Source: Acanthosoma haemorrhoidale (Eukaryota > Arthropoda > Insecta > Hemiptera > Acanthosomatidae). From it: 64,000 nt of DNA. The position numbers and the translations under genes were made by a program. Shown piece after piece: positions 49,501-58,356 of the stretch. Where the stretch lies: positions 115,141,768 to 115,205,767 of the forward strand of contig OV884014.1 of NCBI GenBank assembly GCA_930367205.1. The letters are read 5' to 3'. A model generated the notes under the pieces. The model saw nothing but the letters and a program-made list of their open reading frames with translations. It was not told where the DNA came from and did not search any database. How positions within the stretch are numbered: position 1 is the first letter of the stretch; every line of letters begins with the position of its first letter.

Positions 49501-50709
49501 ATACTCAGTCAACTCTCAAAACTTTTCTCGGAATAAAAATTGAAAATTCTTTTTTTGTAGCATCTATAATGTTTCTTTAACTATACAGAAATAATCAAAA
49601 CCTAAAATTTTAAATAGCTTCTGAGCTGTGGCTTGAGAAAGGTTAATTTTAAAACATTTAACTTTTTTTCGCCTACTTTCCGTTATTGTATTTGCCTCAT
49701 CATCCAGGGCTGTTTTTGAACACAATTTTAAAATTTCAGATCCATAGAATCATTTTTATGACCTTAACTCTTTTAACAGTTGAGACTTTTTTTTTGGACT
49801 TAGTAATTATATAAAACTCCAGTGCACCAAGCAAGTATGAAATTAATTAGATAAGGGAAATAACCCCCTCTTCCTTGAGGGGTTGTATCAACATCAGTTT
49901 AGTTTCATTTTATTGTATTTAGACGATTGCTTTGTAACAGAACTTTTAATAATAATTCTGATATTGATTGATAACTGGTGGAGGGAGTAGTTTTGCATAC
50001 TTTTGCCTATAATCAGATAGAAAGGTGCCATGTTCCCCACAGGTGGAGCTGAAGGCGCAGTCCAGTTGCCCCGAAATTAAAATGGGCTCGAACTCGACGG
50101 CTACAAACAGTGTCGGAAGAGTTCTAACTGAATCGGAGAGGAAAGCACTTATCGAATCAAGACAAAATGCACTCGAGAGGGCTAAGGTATTATTTATATT
50201 TTTGCACTACTCTTCTTTTTTTAAGACAATTTTTCTTTTTACATTCTCAAATAGTACAAAAGAATAAATTTAAATATTATATGGTGTTTTACTTTTATCT
50301 ATTTGTTATTCAAATTATTGAATTTAACATGAAAACGTTTATGTTTGTTCAGCATAAAATAGTACAAAGTGCCAATGATGTCCGAAGTGGAAGACACCCC
50401 CTCGATAACGATTTAGTTCCGACAAGCTTTGAAGGTACTGTTTGCCTCAAAAGTATACCTTTACCTCTGCGCAGGTGCGAAACAGTCAGTGCTCCGCCCT
50501 CAACTGAGCGTCAGAGTAACCTCAATCTCCGGCGAGCTGAAACAGCGGAGCTCAGAATAGTCGAACCCAACGATCCCATATTGGTAAAAATTCAGTCGAC
50601 AAAAGATAAAGTGAGCCGATTGTTTGAATTTGAAAAACCATTCGGAAAAGAAACGGAATTGTTGATAAAATCACAAGCTATGCATAAATCAAGTGGTCTT
50701 CTTACATAA
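28452..50709 (+). CDS. plx: TBC1D1/TBC1D4-type RabGAP (pollux), 21 exons, 5' incomplete
   Basis: This is a Rab GTPase-activating protein of the TBC1D1/TBC1D4 (AS160) family; family members switch off Rabs that drive vesicle traffic such as glucose-transporter movement and act downstream of Akt and AMPK. The 21 exons total 3,198 bases, all introns are GT-AG, and every junction keeps frame, giving 1,065 residues. In order I see the tail of PTB1 (residues 1-25), PTB2 (about 35-225, split by a Ser/Arg linker), a helical linker, DUF3350 (about 413-470), RabGAP-TBC (about 526-740) with Arg583 in IDLGRTF and Gln620 in YCQG, a coiled coil (about 785-900) and a polar tail. Vertebrate relatives are about 1,160-1,300 residues, so roughly the first 100-150 residues are missing upstream. 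No upstream exon or promoter was recognised. Introns range from about 95 to 2,900 bases and hold transposon relics. The family call is very secure; the symbol rests on the single fly orthologue. Confidence 0.95.
28690..29030 (-). other. Higher-GC patch in plx intron
   Basis: A stretch with overlapping minus frames (for example [20 protein letters not shown]) and more GC than the intron around it. It may be a fossil transposon; I do not recognise it. Confidence 0.3.
29554..29676 (+). CDS. plx: plx exon 2, start of PTB2
   Basis: This exon has 41 codons. The segment [13 protein letters not shown] followed by FIDEALDKF is the first strand and helix of the second PTB domain and is the best-conserved N-terminal stretch of the family. 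It ends in a Lys/Glu-rich run. Phase is 0 on both sides. Confidence 0.93.
30855..30955 (+). CDS. plx: plx exon 3, acidic Ser/Thr linker
   Basis: This exon of 101 bases ends in phase 2. It encodes a Ser/Thr/Asp/Glu-rich stretch ([20 protein letters not shown]) that lies in the long insertion inside PTB2. It has TTTTAG and GTATGT splice sites. It is not conserved in sequence, and its assignment rests on splice sites and frame. Confidence 0.82.
31149..31224 (+). CDS. plx: plx exon 4, basic phospho-site linker
   Basis: This exon of 76 bases completes a split Glu codon and encodes [20 protein letters not shown]. The RRRSGS core fits the RxRxxS pattern of Akt/RSK-type kinases. It sits where vertebrate TBC1D1 has its AMPK-regulated, 14-3-3-binding serine (Ser237 region). 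That equivalence is by position, so the regulation is an inference. Confidence 0.87.
32505..32645 (+). CDS. plx: plx exon 5, PTB2 core strands
   Basis: This exon of 47 codons carries [18 protein letters not shown] followed by a basic stretch, matching the strand pair of PTB2 after the linker in TBC1D1/4. It is in phase 0 on both sides, with CTAG acceptor and GTAATA donor. Confidence 0.92.
32840..32963 (+). CDS. plx: plx exon 6, PTB2 end
   Basis: This exon of 124 bases encodes [11 protein letters not shown] and then [19 protein letters not shown], the closing strands and C-terminal helix of PTB2. The YVFKC segment is the family's C-YVFQC motif. It ends in phase 1 and continues in the exon at 34897. 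Confidence 0.92.
33060..33215 (+). repeat. Dispersed repeat E copy
   Basis: Shares GGAGTCGCCCAC, AATAAATTCATTGTCC and a GG-TTTGTACCCA end with 51345-51440. The last part resembles a tRNA T-arm (B-box) sequence, so a SINE origin is possible. Confidence 0.5.
34640..34752 (+). repeat. tRNA-like SINE fragment
   Basis: Contains GCGATGGCTCACTTAGAAAG and GGGTTTGAATACCTACCC, spaced like the A and B boxes of a tRNA-derived promoter, then a T run. No tRNA gene can be folded from it by eye. Confidence 0.4.
34897..35194 (+). CDS. plx: plx exon 7, helical linker after PTB2
   Basis: This is the second-longest visible exon of the gene (298 bases). [17 protein letters not shown], then long helices, then [16 protein letters not shown] match the linker between PTB2 and the phosphorylated region in TBC1D1/4. 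Base composition is clearly richer in G and C than the flanking introns, as expected for coding DNA. Confidence 0.93.
35805..35958 (+). CDS. plx: plx exon 8, [17 protein letters not shown] segment
   Basis: This exon of 154 bases completes an Arg codon and encodes [19 protein letters not shown], the family's AKRSLTESFE-LLKR-like motif, then a polar tail. Its ATG-rich 3' end precedes a GTACAT donor. The following intron of 2,262 bases holds a Tc1/mariner relic, a LINE end and a 38-bp array. Confidence 0.92.
36660..37275 (+). mobile_element. Tc1/mariner relic (DUF4817 type) in plx intron 8
   Basis: The plus strand encodes an N-terminal HTH ([40 protein letters not shown]), then in other frames [20 protein letters not shown] with the second catalytic Asp, [13 protein letters not shown] and [20 protein letters not shown]. 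These are typical of insect transposases annotated with DUF4817 and a DDE_3 domain. Frameshifts and the loss of the first catalytic region show it is dead. Confidence 0.85.
37345..37480 (+). mobile_element. CR1-like LINE RT terminus
   Basis: The plus strand reads FLARSTT, then W-N-S, a one-base shift, [16 protein letters not shown] and a stop at 37474-37476. The WNSLP-IRS-S-PTFK pattern is the usual C-terminus of CR1/Rex-type reverse transcriptases. AT-rich DNA follows. Confidence 0.65.
37803..38150 (+). repeat. 38-bp tandem array, about 9 copies
   Basis: The unit starts ATGTTTGCCCTATGATATGT and continues ACACACC(A/G)TTTATTTTTT, phased at exactly 38 bp from 37807. Units 7 and 9 share the variant TACGATATGCACAC, which points to a two-unit duplication. 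It lies about 70 bases before plx exon 9. Confidence 0.97.
38221..38306 (+). CDS. plx: plx exon 9, Ser-Pro-rich segment
   Basis: This short exon of 86 bases encodes [20 protein letters not shown]. The SP and TP dipeptides suggest proline-directed phosphorylation. It replaces the much longer region that carries the main Akt site in vertebrates, and I see no RxRxxT there. The donor is GTAGGT. Confidence 0.85.
38401..38510 (+). CDS. plx: plx exon 10, DUF3350 start
   Basis: This exon of 110 bases encodes [19 protein letters not shown]. The SWRQ-IF-V-TP signature opens the DUF3350 region found just before the TBC domain in this family. It lies only 94 bases after exon 9. Confidence 0.93.
38800..38916 (+). 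CDS. plx: plx exon 11, DUF3350 end
   Basis: This exon of 117 bases encodes [20 protein letters not shown] then [13 protein letters not shown], closely matching the DUF3350 helix RELW-KAI-QQ-LLRMEKEN of TBC1D1/4. Confidence 0.94.
39500..39643 (+). CDS. plx: plx exon 12, pre-TBC helix
   Basis: This exon of 144 bases encodes [20 protein letters not shown], the family's KR-KLDYEEI helix that precedes the TBC fold. It ends in phase 1 and joins the exon at 39856 to make a Gly codon. Confidence 0.92.
39856..40023 (+). CDS. plx: plx exon 13, TBC domain start
   Basis: This exon of 168 bases encodes [18 protein letters not shown] and later [28 protein letters not shown] is TBC motif A. The IxxDxxR motif of the catalytic arginine finger begins here (ILIDL) and is completed in the next exon. 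Confidence 0.96.
40745..40896 (+). CDS. plx: plx exon 14, TBC catalytic core
   Basis: This exon of 152 bases opens with GRTFPNHP, supplying the catalytic Arg (residue 583 of the visible protein). It then has [20 protein letters not shown] followed by QGLSF, giving the catalytic Gln finger (residue 620). Both residues used for dual-finger Rab GAP activity are intact, so the protein is predicted to be active. Confidence 0.96.
40897..42079 (+). other. plx intron 14
   Basis: A 1,183-base intron with GTGAGT donor and TTCCAG acceptor, holding a repeat D copy at 41704-41860. The frame of exon 15 is open back to about 41951 but does not fit the phase of exon 14. Confidence 0.6.
41704..41860 (+). repeat. 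Dispersed repeat D copy in plx intron
   Basis: Shares CCACTGTACCG, CAACCTCCACCGAGG, AAGGATCCGAT and TCTAACTAGAGAGCTTAG with 5690-5840, then an A run. Same orientation and A-rich end as the copies near the window start. Confidence 0.75.
42080..42172 (+). CDS. plx: plx exon 15, TBC domain
   Basis: This exon of 31 codons encodes [20 protein letters not shown] and ends YLPDMSALQ, as in relatives where LLLH is followed directly by MSE-A. The reading frame stays open for about 129 bases upstream, but the family alignment and the TTCCAG acceptor support a start at 42080. Confidence 0.93.
43168..43392. repeat. Inverted repeat, arms of about 65 bp, in plx intron 15
   Basis: The left arm (about 43172-43236) and the right arm (about 43325-43390) are reverse complements over CAGATGTTGATATGTCCGAA and GTTTTGAGNTGA, with few mismatches. 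The loop holds a smaller palindrome (GTGGAATTATAA / ATAATTCCAC). This is hairpin or MITE-like DNA. No coding capacity. Confidence 0.85.
43543..43702 (+). CDS. plx: plx exon 16, TBC domain
   Basis: This exon of 160 bases encodes [18 protein letters not shown] then [18 protein letters not shown] and SLGFVARIF, among the most conserved segments of the TBC1D1/4 TBC fold. It ends in phase 1. Confidence 0.96.
44060..44110 (+). repeat. tRNA-like fragment in plx intron
   Basis: GATGGCTTGAGTCTCTCGAC followed by AGATTCAATTCCCCGC resembles the second half of a tRNA or a tRNA-derived SINE head (B-box like). The part after it (to about 44200) is GC-richer than the intron. Confidence 0.3.
44412..44581 (+). 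CDS. plx: plx exon 17, TBC domain end
   Basis: This exon of 170 bases encodes [20 protein letters not shown] and ends [10 protein letters not shown]. It completes the TBC domain and starts the following helix. Donor is GTGAGT. Confidence 0.95.
44919..45086 (+). CDS. plx: plx exon 18, post-TBC coiled coil start
   Basis: This exon of 56 codons encodes [18 protein letters not shown], matching the AYEVEYHVLQEEL motif that ends the conserved part of the family, then a heptad-like helix. Phase is 0 on both sides. Confidence 0.94.
45087..47105 (+). other. plx intron 18
   Basis: A 2,019-base intron with GTAATA donor and TTGCAG acceptor. Parts near 45660-45950 and 46800-46960 are less AT-rich and may be element remains. 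A plus frame at 46033-46269 is hydrophobic by chance from a T-rich tract. Confidence 0.55.
47106..47333 (+). CDS. plx: plx exon 19, coiled coil with alternative end
   Basis: Starting after a TTGCAG acceptor, this exon encodes a coiled coil ([16 protein letters not shown]...). If unspliced at 47315 it runs on for six residues (VNFLS preceded by K) to a TAG at 47331-47333, giving a 904-residue visible protein. If the AAG/GTCAAT donor at 47315/47316 is used, it joins the exon at 50043 in phase 0. An AATAAA lies about 127 bases after the TAG. Both outcomes look possible from sequence. Confidence 0.9.
   Translation: MLSSDIKRLEHSRNDHISQLNKLEGENKDLKDDVLVLSTFLVDEIDSNHLPPNVYRILKRNNVKTQNKNKVNFLS
47460..47465 (+). 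terminator. Candidate proximal poly(A) signal for short plx form
   Basis: An AATAAA hexamer about 127 bases after the in-frame TAG of exon 19. It would end a short transcript that skips the two distal exons. AT-rich DNA yields many chance AATAAA, so only its position makes it notable. Confidence 0.4.
47890..48117. mobile_element. MITE-like element with terminal inverted repeats
   Basis: The left end TTAATAATTATTAGCCAAAC and the right end (ATGGCTAATAATTGTTAA, inverted) pair over about 20-25 bp around a GC-rich core of some 180 bp (GGCATCCGACTGGATATTGG). It lies in the last large plx intron or the short form's downstream DNA. No frame is coding. Confidence 0.6.
48118..50042 (+). other. plx intron 19, 3' part
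   Basis: The intron from 47316 to 50042 applies only to the long form. This part is AT-rich and carries no recognised element; a plus frame at 49368-49580 lacks support. Confidence 0.5.
50043..50186 (+). CDS. plx: plx exon 20, distal tail of long form
   Basis: This exon of 48 codons follows a CCCCACAG acceptor and encodes a polar stretch, then [20 protein letters not shown], a likely continued helix. It has phase 0 ends that match exon 19 spliced at 47315. I do not recognise a domain. Coding-like composition and frame matching support it; a separate gene is less likely because no in-frame start with context is evident. Confidence 0.78.
50353..50709 (+). CDS. plx: plx exon 21, last exon of long form
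   Basis: This exon of 118 codons plus TAA follows a TTGTTCAG acceptor and continues the helix ([16 protein letters not shown]), then a proline/serine-rich, charged tail ending KSSGLLT. It contains [13 protein letters not shown], an R-R-x-x-T/S-type basic phospho-site pattern. No known domain is evident. The composition contrasts strongly with the AT-rich flanks. Confidence 0.8.
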   Translation, partial: HKIVQSANDVRSGRHPLDNDLVPTSFEGTVCLKSIPLPLRRCETVSAPPSTERQSNLNLRRAETAELRIVEPNDPILVKIQSTKDKVSRLFEFEKPFGKETELLIKSQAMHKSSGLLT

Positions 50710-52650
50710 TTGTACGCTCATTACTGTTAAAGATATTCAATATTGATGTGTTCCTATCGCAAATAGGATTCTAAATGTTTTTTGTTTTAGTGTAGCTCCA
50801 TGCCAACTTATTTTCATCAGTTTAGAAAAAAAAGAAATCTAAATCTGAACTGATGTGAACCATGTATATGTTTGTTAGTGTTAACGTAGTGCCTGTTTCT
50901 TTGTCATTTGATTTCTGTTATGGACAAAAAAGGGCTTATTTATATATTTTTATTTATTGAATTTGTTAAGAATCAAATTTTTACAATTGTTGACATTCCT
51001 TTGAAAAAATTTAATTTTTTTTATTGGCTAATTTACTAGTGGTTTTTGTACCAGCCAAAGGTCAGATTTACCCATTTTTTACGAGTCTTCATTTTTCAAA
51101 AAAATCAATAAGCTCTACTAATACTATCACCGCACTGGCCGGATTATGAAGAGGCTAGGTGAGAACAGTGTGTCCGACTAATTTCCAGGCTAAGGGCTCA
51201 ATCGTACAGCGCCATCCTCCGAATCCATTCATGTTTGGTCGATCCTCTGAGGCCATCAGTCATTCCGTTTTAGCGACTCAATAAAATAATATATCTTTGT
51301 TTAAGTATTTACATCCCATAGTGTTGAAGTAATTATTCACTCCTATTTAGGGCTAAAAGGCCTACTTTCCTAACGGGAGCCACCCACATTTATTTATGAA
51401 ATAAATTCACTGTCCGTTTTGAACCCAGAGTTTTTATAGAGTATATCATTATTGGGTCAGTACATTTCAAAAAATGTTATAGAAATAAATTAGTTGGTCC
51501 AAGGCATATTTTTATTTTTTTAAATTCCTTTTGTTGAACCTTCTTATCTTAAATACTTATTAAATGATTCTGAAAATACATATATATACAAAAGGTATAT
51601 TGCCCAAAATACTTCATTTCGTTTGTTAAATCAAAGTGATGTATAGCTATATAATGACCGGTTCAGTCGATATTAAATAATAATTATTTTTTGGAATATC
51701 TTTGAAATTGTTCGCATTACTATCTAGAATAAATCAGAACTCTTCAAGAGAATCACAGCTATGACTTGAGAAAACTTTTTTGTATAACTGTTTTGTCATA
51801 CTTCCTTTTATTGTATTTTAATTAACACTTATTCCTAGGTGGGTTATACTTTAAATTTGATTGAATCATTTATTATTATGACTTCTATTATAGTACAGAT
51901 GCATACTGACTGAATGTCTCATCTCGCCTATTCTCAAAATCCATCTGAGCAGTGCGGCTTATTTTTCATTTCTCAGCCATGTATCACTTATAAATAAATT
52001 GAACGAAATGATCTGTGCCTGTGCTGCGTAAACAATCATTATTAATTGATTTGCTTTATTGCTTCCTGAGGATATTCGATTTGAACTTTGACTAGGAAAA
52101 ATAATGTTGTATTAGACAAAGTAAAAAAATGTAATGTTTTATATATATATTTGTGTCAGTAGTGCCAAAAGAGTAGTTTAGTTATTAACGGGGACTCAAT
52201 GTACCCAAATTCGTGCTTTCATTCGTAGTTTTATATTTTTATGTATTATCAATGAAATTTCATTTATTAATATAAATGATGCATCAAGTGTTGTAGTTTA
52301 GATGTATTCTGTACCAACTATAATAATAGGGGTTATAATTTAAAATATTTTTTTAATTTGTACCAGCAAAAATAATAATTAATTGAATGTGCTTAAGTGT
52401 GTAATCAAATATATTGCTCAAAGTTTGTATATAATATATCAATATTTTTGGAAAATGTTTTTACAAGACATTATGAGCTTATAATTACTATATCTGTGTA
52501 TGTACATAACAAGTATGTAATTACATTTATCAAAAGATTCTTATTGTATTGTATTAGTTGTTACTAAATTTCATTGGTTGTATTTAATTGACAAATATAA
52601 TGATAGTAAATTTGAGCTTTAGTTGTATTTTATCTGTTAAGAAAATATAT
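50710..52650 (+). other. Probable plx 3' UTR and downstream DNA
   Basis: Very AT-rich DNA with many AATAAA hexamers (for example near 51283 and 51727) and no credible reading frame. The exact transcript end cannot be placed. It contains a copy of a dispersed repeat near 51345-51440 that also occurs near 33060-33215. Confidence 0.5.
51345..51440 (+). repeat. Dispersed repeat E copy
   Basis: Shares GGAGCCACCCACATTTATTT, AATAAATTCACTGTCC and GAACCCAGAG with 33060-33215 in a plx intron. Confidence 0.5.
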
Positions 52651-52809
52651 TTAAGTTACACTTGCAAGGAAAACAAAAATTGAGTCATGCCCAAAGAATC
52701 GCACAGTTACCTGCAGATGGATATACAAATACTGCGTAAAGCTTACAAATACGAACTTATTGCTAGGATATACACTTGTAAGGTTGACCTGTATATTATT
52801 GCTTTCTGA

Positions 52810-52880
52810 AGTTTCTGTGGCATAGTGGTCAGAGTACCTGACTATTCTACCTACCTACTAAGGATTTTTTCTGGAGTGGA
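52810..52880 (+). repeat. tRNA-derived SINE head fragment
   Basis: TGGCATAGTGGTCAGAGTAC followed by CTGACTATTCTACC has a good A-box and D-arm form of a tRNA, and is followed by non-tRNA text. A functional tRNA is unlikely because the T arm and acceptor partner are missing. Confidence 0.5.
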
Positions 52881-55800
52881 CGTTTAATTTAATACATTAT
52901 TCTTAGTTCACAGCTCATAAAAATTATACGTTTATGTTTAATGAGGTCGGAAAAAAAATTGTTTGCTATGTACACTATTAATAATTATTATGAAATATTA
53001 GGTTTTTACTTAGGGTTGACAGGATAGTGTTAGTTAAGCCCCTCACTAGTTTTTTTTTTCAAAAAAAGAAACCGTTATGTCTTCATCATCTATGGGACCG
53101 CCTATCTTTGATATTGCGAGTCCTCTTCTTGACCTGTAAACATGAAATTTTATTTGGACATTCCTTATGATTACCTTCGTTATTGTCACTGACAACATTA
53201 AGGATATTTTAAACATTAATTTAATTAACTATAAAACATAGTTAAGAGTTATTAACAACTTAATATCTTGGAAAAAAAAAAAAAAAGTAGGATATCATAA
53301 AATTAAAGGTAATGAAATCGTGACTACTAAGTAGTAGTCACAACATGGAGTTTCATTTAATGTCCTGTTGATGATACAAATAATAATGACCCCATGGCAA
53401 ATTGAAGTGTCATAATTATTTAATTGGTAATTAAAAAATAATTTCTTAAGTGGAGTCATCAAATTAAAGATCTCATTTCCCTGATTAATATCTAATATTT
53501 GCTGTTACACAACTCTAGCCCCCCATCATGTGTTTTACAAAGAGATCATTTTTTGCAAGTTAGTTTCATTTAACCTCTGGTTATTGTGAAAAATTTAACC
53601 AATTCTTTGTTAAATTTCTTGTCATAATCAATTAATTAGTTGGTAATTAAAACAAATCTCGTTGCTCTGATGAGTAATATGAAAGTTGTGTATTAACTAG
53701 AACTTCAAAATTATTTTAGCAAACTTTGTTTTTCATAGACATGATATTTAGCATGTTAGTTTTAATAAGCTAAGATCTTGTGACGTAGAAACTGAAAGAA
53801 TATTTGCGTAATATAAATAAAGTTTGGTACAGGAAATACCCAAGGAACAATTTCCAACTATTGGAAGGAAATAGCAAGTGATGCGAAATGCAAGAGTCCC
53901 TCGCATAATCCCAGAAACAGTTCGAAGGGAAGAGTTCATACAATGTTATAACTTTTCGCCGAGATTCCGAGAAGACCACCATAAAGAACGCGACAGTAAT
54001 CAAAATGGGGCGGCAGGAGTAAGGAAGAATATAGCATAACTAGAGGATATATTACAGATAAAAAAGAAGAGAATAACATTTATTTACAATTTATTTGTGC
54101 TAACATAAATTAAAATCTAAACAACGAGCAATAAGCCAAATTTCATCAAGTGAAATAAATCGATATAAACATGAATATGATTAACTGTTTAAAAAATATA
54201 ACAAAATATTACTACTTATTTAGTATTGTTCCTCTAATTAAAAAAATCCTAAACTATTTTCATAATATATACATGGTCTGCATTCTTTGATTTACATAAA
54301 AATGAAAGCCACATAGAGACTAGCTTTTTTATCTAAATTACAAAATCTCCTAAAACCTAACAGGGTTTATTTATCTTTCCTTTCTTCATCAAAAGTACTC
54401 AGATCGTACTACTTGTTTATTAATTATATACATATTTAAAACTATAAAATTGAAATGGGAGTCTCTATTGGGGCAATTTAGTCTTATTTATCACAGTGTT
54501 TAGGTAACGTTGATAAATTATATAACATATTACAGTGTAAAGATAAGGTGTTATATACCAATTTTACAGTGAAAATAATCAAATTTATTTGAAAACAATT
54601 ATTGATGGGAAAACAGCAAAAAAAACTAACAAGCTTAAATGAATATATTAAATTGTACACAAAAAAGTAATGAAAAGAGCTGAATAAATTATAACTCTTG
54701 ATTACTATCAAGGAATTTGCTGGAGAATAAATTTACTTGAGAATAATAACAACACATAAGTGAGCGATACAATTAATTAATTACTACTTGCTTAACAATT
54801 ATACTTAATATAAAATATTGATAACAGATTCAAGAATGATATGACCTACAAATAAATAATGAGCTTTATAATTTATTTCAGTATTGGGACTGTTAATAAA
54901 TATATTAAACAAAAATTAATAATATAAAAGATTTCTGTTTTAGATATTACAAAGTGAAAAATATCGTTCATATGCAACTAATAGACATAAATTAGTAACG
55001 TAAAAAAGTAATATAAGTTTAGTTTACAAGATACAATATAATTTTTAAAAAAATTAGGATGTTTACCGATTTATAAATTTCCTTATAGGAAGTTAGGCGT
55101 ATCATTCATCTCTCAGGAATGATGATGTTACTTCGAAGATTATGCCTATTGTTGCATAATATTACTTCAAATGTATTTTAATAACTAAAGAGAAGTAGAC
55201 TATTTCAAAATGTACAGTTTAAAGTGCTGAAAAATATGCAATGCTATATAGAGCTCAGACAAATTAATGAAAATTACAAATGTGTATAATAAAAAATTGC
55301 TAAATTTGAAAAGAAGGGTGCTAAACATTTTTATTACTCGCGACTCATTACATATCCCCTTGCCATCAACTTAAGGTACATAAGTTTATTCTTTTGGGTA
55401 GGATTGAGATATATTGTCATCAAAGACAAAACTCCTTCATTGACACAACCGCTGTTTATAACCAGGCATGTCAATAGGATCGACTGATCTTCCAATAACA
55501 CTAATGTAAATAAATTTTATGATGAAAAGAAAACAGTTTCAAAATTTAATAAGATAACAGGGAACTTTTTAAAGTTTATCTATTAAACAAAAATTAACGA
55601 GACTAGAAACGGTATCAAAGGCAAAAAGAGATATTATAATACCTATAACAGAATAATCTCTGTATCATAATTTTTTATTTTTAACCATGCATTATGATTA
55701 TATAAGTGTACTTAAGGTATATTAAGAAGGAGAATACCTAGTTCCTGCGAACTTTCATAAGATTGAAAAGGAAATGAAGTCATGGAAACTCGAGCGGGGC

Positions 55801-58350
55801 TAATCAAAGGTACAAATCTTTTGAGCAAGAAATGCGAGCATGCTTGATTTAATAAATCACACTATAAGTCATAAGATCCTAAAAGATATACAATATATTG
55901 AGGTTATGCTCAGAATATCTACCGTTTCTACAAATACATTCAACTAAAAAAATAATAATAAACTCTAAAAATGTATCATTTTATTATTTTTTTCGAATTC
56001 GTATAAAAGCATGTACACTCGTCAAGTAAAGACATCATAGAAACATGATAACTGACAATACTTTTATACACTGAAGAGAGCATTGTAAACCTAATAAGAA
56101 CTTTAGGTAGCAGCGTTAAAAATGATTTGTATATATTTACAAAACGAATGAAATAATGAAAACATTATTGTTCATTTAGTTGAAATTATTAAGGGTTAAC
56201 TAACAATTATTATAAAACCAACAATTGGGCTGTTTCCAAGCCGAAAATAAATTAAAATGGTTTCAATATTGATAGTTTTTTATTTTTGATTATATCGTCT
56301 GGTTAAATACTCGTTTTTGTGCTATCGAGTATCTGGTGTTGGTTGTATCCCACTTCCAAATGTTAAATCTCCCAGTGAGGTGACATTTAGTTTTAAGTAA
56401 TAAGATACACTTATAAAAATTATGGATACAATTCAAATGTAACCCCAACCACCCAAGTAATTGAAAAAAAAAAAAAAAAAAGTAAACAATTAAATTGTAC
56501 CGTGTAAGAGATTTCAACAAAGCATTTTAGGCAATCACACATTAGCACCTTAACACAGCCTAGTTAAAACAGATATTGTGCAGTATAAATTTATGACCTA
56601 TTGAAAACAATTTTTATGCTAATTTCATTACATTATTATTCACTCAAAATTTATAGGAACTCAATTTCACAAATCACTGATGTAAATTTTGAGATATACG
56701 CACATAAGAAAAATAAATGAAATTTTAATCTAAAATAATTATGTGACATAAGTTTCAATAAATTTGAGCCAAAGGACTGAAAACATCAACTTTTAATTCA
56801 ATGAATTAATCGACGAATTACGTTGAACAGTATTAAAACCTCATTGGTAAGAGATAGAGATTGAAGCTGTCATTTCATACAGCTAGACACTAGAAGTCAC
56901 AGCTACAGACAAGTCATAATGTAAACGTAACAGGGCATGATGGACAAACTACTCTCTGCGGGAGAGTAGATATCCCTAGACGAATAAGAAAATGATCATA
57001 GAAACTTGTAACTGAAAGGCGAGATTATTTACAAATAAAAAAATGACTGTTATCATGCCCTTAATATTTTGTCACTTAGATGAGTAATAAGATCGGCCAT
57101 TCGACTCAACTATGCAATGACAGTTTCTTTTTTTTTTTTTTCCCAATTTTATCGGGACTAAAGAGTATAGCTGAATTAAAACAGCGATGCAGTAGTCGAT
57201 GTGTAAAAATCAATCTTAAACAAATCAATTAATTATAATATTTACATCTGGCAACGATATGTTTGAAGATTCATTTTTTGACTACTCCCTATCTAAAATA
57301 ATAAGAAAATATATACATTGAATCACCGATTCTTTTTAGAAATGACAAAATCGCAAGATTTCCTCTTTTCTAATCTAATCCAGCAAATCAATCTATATTC
57401 TCATTATCGGACATAAATTAAATTCTATATAACTGAAGTGTTTTTTTCTCTTTAAATTAAAACTATTAAACCACCCTAAATCTTCATTAGATTGTTTAAA
57501 TTTATAACAAATAAACCGGCTCCTGAAAAATTAACTACTTTTAAGCTATAACTAAATAAATGAAATATCTTTTCCATGAGATTTATTAAGTATTTTTGAT
57601 TATAAGCTCTTTTCAAAATGATTATTATAAATAAATCTTGAATTTTTTGTTTACATACAGTTACAATATAAAATCCAAGGTGATTCAATGCCTCATAAAT
57701 AAATAAAAATTATAAATCAGGTAAGTAACTTATTATAAGGCAAATTTTTTAACCGCAAACTGAAATATACTTAACGTAGGGAATATCTGTGTGATGTGAT
57801 TTTTTTGTTTCTTAGTTGGAACAAACATGAAACAGTACCGCCCTCATCTTAGAAGTTAGAAACAATGGATTATCGCAAGAGATGAACTAAGGAAAATTAA
57901 ATGAATTAACAAGGAAGGTAAGGCCAATAACACAATTTTTTGAGATGCCCATTATAAGCCTATTGTCTTACTACAGGAGAAATCACAATTGTCGCTTTGA
58001 ATTACGGACTTATCAATTAGTATCAATACTCCATAAGAATAGGCATTAATTTGCTTGTTTTTATGTTTAGTAATTAATTGTCTTTTTAAGTTTAAAAATA
58101 TAAATTATGAACGATTATGCTCAATGACTGTTTGACAAACAAATTGGACAAAACATTTTAATAATAATTATTCTACTAGAAAGCGGTCAATTCAGCTTTA
58201 ACCGAGTTTAATCATTCGTTATATTTTCAGTATCAATTAACTTGAAATTAGTTTTAATAAATTATATCGGTTAACGACTAAAATAATCATTTAAAATAAA
58301 TATGTAAATATATACATAGTTATAGTTACATAATTTAATTTAATTACAGA
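52881..58350. other. AT-rich DNA between convergent genes
   Basis: About 5.5 kb, strongly AT-rich, with no known domain or element. It probably includes 3' UTR of the TLC gene on the minus strand at its high end. A GC-richer patch at 53820-54040 has a 52-codon plus frame (53881-54039, MRNARVPRIIPETVRREEFI) that I cannot assign. Confidence 0.5.
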
Positions 58351-58356
58351 TTTATT
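58351..58356 (-). terminator. Candidate poly(A) signal of TLC gene
   Basis: An AATAAA on the minus strand, about 270 bases after the TGA of the TLC gene. It is the first such hexamer I see downstream; more follow in this AT-rich stretch. Confidence 0.35.

Noticed and set aside
52810..52880. Functional tRNA gene
   Set aside because: The D-arm region is tRNA-like but the anticodon, T arm and acceptor stem cannot be completed.
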